A stretch of DNA of 64,000 nucleotides, taken from NCBI RefSeq assembly GCF_028993615.1, contig NZ_CP118632.1, positions 4,154,001 through 4,218,000 on the forward strand, read 5' to 3'. Numbering within the stretch: the stretch's first letter is position 1; each line of letters opens with the position of its first letter. Positions 62,726 to 64,000 of the stretch are shown piece after piece. A program made the translations under genes and the position numbers. The DNA comes from Herbaspirillum sp. WKF16. Lineage in GTDB: Bacteria; Pseudomonadota; Gammaproteobacteria; Burkholderiales; Burkholderiaceae_D. The notes below the pieces were generated by a model, which was not told where the DNA came from, ran no database searches, and worked only from the letters and a program-made list of their open reading frames with translations.

Positions 62726-63958
62726 TCACTTGCCCAGGGCATGCGCGATCAGCCGGCGTTTCAGGACAGGCAGGCGGTTGACCAGGCTCATCCCGATGTT
62801 GCGCACCAGGCGCACCGGTTCGGCTTCGGTGGAGAAGATACGGTGCAGGCCGTCGGTGGCCAGCTGCATCAGCAGCACTTCTTCCTTGCGCGCGCGCGCA
62901 TAGCGGCGCAGCACGCGGCCATCGCCGCAGTCGTATTGCGGCTCGCGGTTGACCAGCGTATCGATCAGCGCGGCGACGTCGCCGAAGCCCAGGTTCATGC
63001 CGTGCCCGGCCATCGGATGCACCACGTGCGCGGCGTCGCCGATGAGCGCCACGCGCGGCCCGATCATCGCGTGCGGCTTGATCAGGCGCAGCGGGAAGGC
63101 CTTGGCCACCTCCGGCTGCAGCGGCGCCAGCGCACCCAGCACCGGCCCGGCCCATTGGGCCAGGCGCTGCGCCAGTTCCGCCAGCGGCAGGCGCAGCAAC
63201 TGCTCGGCCAGCGCCTGCGGCGCCGACCACACCAGCGAGACGCGCTCGCCCGGCAGCGGCAAGAGCGCGATCACGCCCTCGGTGGGGCTGAACCATTGGT
63301 AGGCCACGCCCAGGTGCGGCTTCTCGCAGCTGAAATTGGTGACGATGGCTTGCTGGCCGTAGGAACGGTAATCCAGCCCGATGTCGCACTGGCCGCGCAC
63401 CCAGGAATTGGCGCCGTCGGCGCCCACCACCAGCGGCGCCGAGATGGCCTGGCCGGACTCCAGCGTCAGCGTCGCCGCCTCTTGCGACACCGCCAGCGCC
63501 GTGGCCCGGCCCTGCACCACGCGCACATTGGGCGCAAAGCGCAAGGCGGCGTCGAGCGCCTGGTCCAGGTTGCGGTCTTCGATGATCCAGGCCAGCGCGT
63601 GGGTGCGCGCCGAATAGGCGTCGAAACTCAGGAAGCCGGCCTGGGCCTGCGCCGCAGCGCCGTCGCCATGCACCGTCATGTTGTCCACCGGCGCGATGCG
63701 ACCGGCGTCCATCGCCTCCCACACCCGCACCGAGGACAGCAGGCGATGCGCGGTATGGTTCAGCGCATAGACGCGCACGTCCCAGCTGGCCTCGTCCGTC
63801 GCCGGCGGCCTGGACGGCGGCGCCAGCAGCGTCACCTTGAAGCCGGCCTGCGCCAGCCCGAGCGCCGCAGCCTTGCCGACCGCGCCGTCGCCGACGATGC
63901 AGATATCGGTACCGGCCGCGGCCGGCGAAGAGGAATGGTGTTGTGCGTTGGAAGTCAT
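62726..63958 (-). CDS. UbiH/UbiF/COQ6 family FAD-dependent monooxygenase
   Basis: A 410-residue flavoprotein. The dinucleotide fold starts ICIVGDGAVGKAAALGLAQAGF, with the DG-type segment VVGADGANSWVRGQ and the family motif LIGDAAHVVHPMAGHGMNLGFGD. Such enzymes hydroxylate the ubiquinone ring, but which position is modified cannot be told by eye. I chose ATG 63958; another at 63967, three codons upstream, overlaps a TATAAT element. Confidence 0.88.
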   Translation of the reverse strand: MTSNAQHHSSSPAAAGTDICIVGDGAVGKAAALGLAQAGFKVTLLAPPSRPPATDEASWDVRVYALNHTAHRLLSSVRVWEAMDAGRIAPVDNMTVHGDGAAAQAQAGFLSFDAYSARTHALAWIIEDRNLDQALDAALRFAPNVRVVQGRATALAVSQEAATLTLESGQAISAPLVVGADGANSWVRGQCDIGLDYRSYGQQAIVTNFSCEKPHLGVAYQWFSPTEGVIALLPLPGERVSLVWSAPQALAEQLLRLPLAELAQRLAQWAGPVLGALAPLQPEVAKAFPLRLIKPHAMIGPRVALIGDAAHVVHPMAGHGMNLGFGDVAALIDTLVNREPQYDCGDGRVLRRYARARKEEVLLMQLATDGLHRIFSTEAEPVRLVRNIGMSLVNRLPVLKRRLIAHALGK

Positions 63959-63965
63959 GGATTGC

Positions 63966-63971
63966 ATTATA
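63966..63971 (-). promoter_or_regulatory. Possible -10 box for the UbiH-family gene
   Basis: TATAAT on the minus strand overlapping the upstream ATG (TATAATG) and ending 7 bp before the chosen start, with no -35 match. If real, the mRNA begins almost at the start codon. Confidence 0.3.
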
Positions 63972-64000
63972 AACGGCGGCCGAAAACTATTTTCCCGAAA

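Overview
The window is GC-rich, densely coded chromosomal DNA from a betaproteobacterium, most likely family Oxalobacteraceae and resembling Herbaspirillum. I base this on gene content and synteny read by eye: an mla operon running into ibaG-murA, ftsY-ftsE-ftsX-rpoH, a cytochrome oxidase cluster whose subunit II carries a fused cytochrome c domain, PhaM, a pilMNOPQ operon, and a shikimate kinase/dehydroquinate synthase fusion. Nearly everything is core genome. I see no rRNA, tRNA, CRISPR array, prophage, insertion sequence or integrase.

Layout. 1-6514 (minus): the phospholipid-transport operon mlaF-E-D-A-C-B, then an ABC-2 exporter pair, ibaG and the start of murA. 6884-11592: ychF, a Methyltransf_32 protein, a DUF484-GGDEF diguanylate cyclase, a DMT transporter and a ferredoxin. 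11710-16367 (minus): coaD, rsmD and two M16 peptidase-family genes with an orphan ParA between them. 16550-20611 (plus): ftsY, ftsE, ftsX, a terminator, then rpoH behind a CIRCE operator. 20679-30256: cytochrome oxidase structural and assembly genes (sco, ctaB, ctaA, a Sco-like protein, surf1, ctaE, DUF2970, ctaG, a 36-residue protein, ctaD, ctaC, DUF2244), with one divergent DUF2909 gene.

30647-37059: bioC, comF, trmL, and an uncharacterised ABC importer with two tandem paralogous binding proteins separated by hairpins. 37333-46457: a DUF2946 and PCuAC copper pair, rfaE2, a diiron ferritin-like protein, phaM, an orphan amino-acid-type binding protein, two DUF3108 proteins, queC and a serine hydrolase. 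46543-57196: mrcA (PBP1a) divergent from pilMNOPQ, then aroKB and dgt. 57661-63958: a DUF5610 protein, an inverted pair of REP-like palindromes, tex, pth, dsbC and a UbiH-family monooxygenase.

The genes group into envelope work (Mla transport, MurA, PBP1a, FtsEX, heptose activation, type IV pili), respiration (aa3-type oxidase with its heme A and copper delivery proteins), and protein and RNA quality control (RpoH, DsbC, Pth, FtsY, Tex, RsmD, TrmL). The most notable points are the CIRCE operator over the rpoH promoter, the rho-independent terminator between binding-protein and permease genes, the AroK-AroB fusion, a PilP without a lipobox, the orphan ParA, and several extended -10 promoters. 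I found no clearly new multi-gene system; the window is mainly housekeeping DNA with some unusual details.
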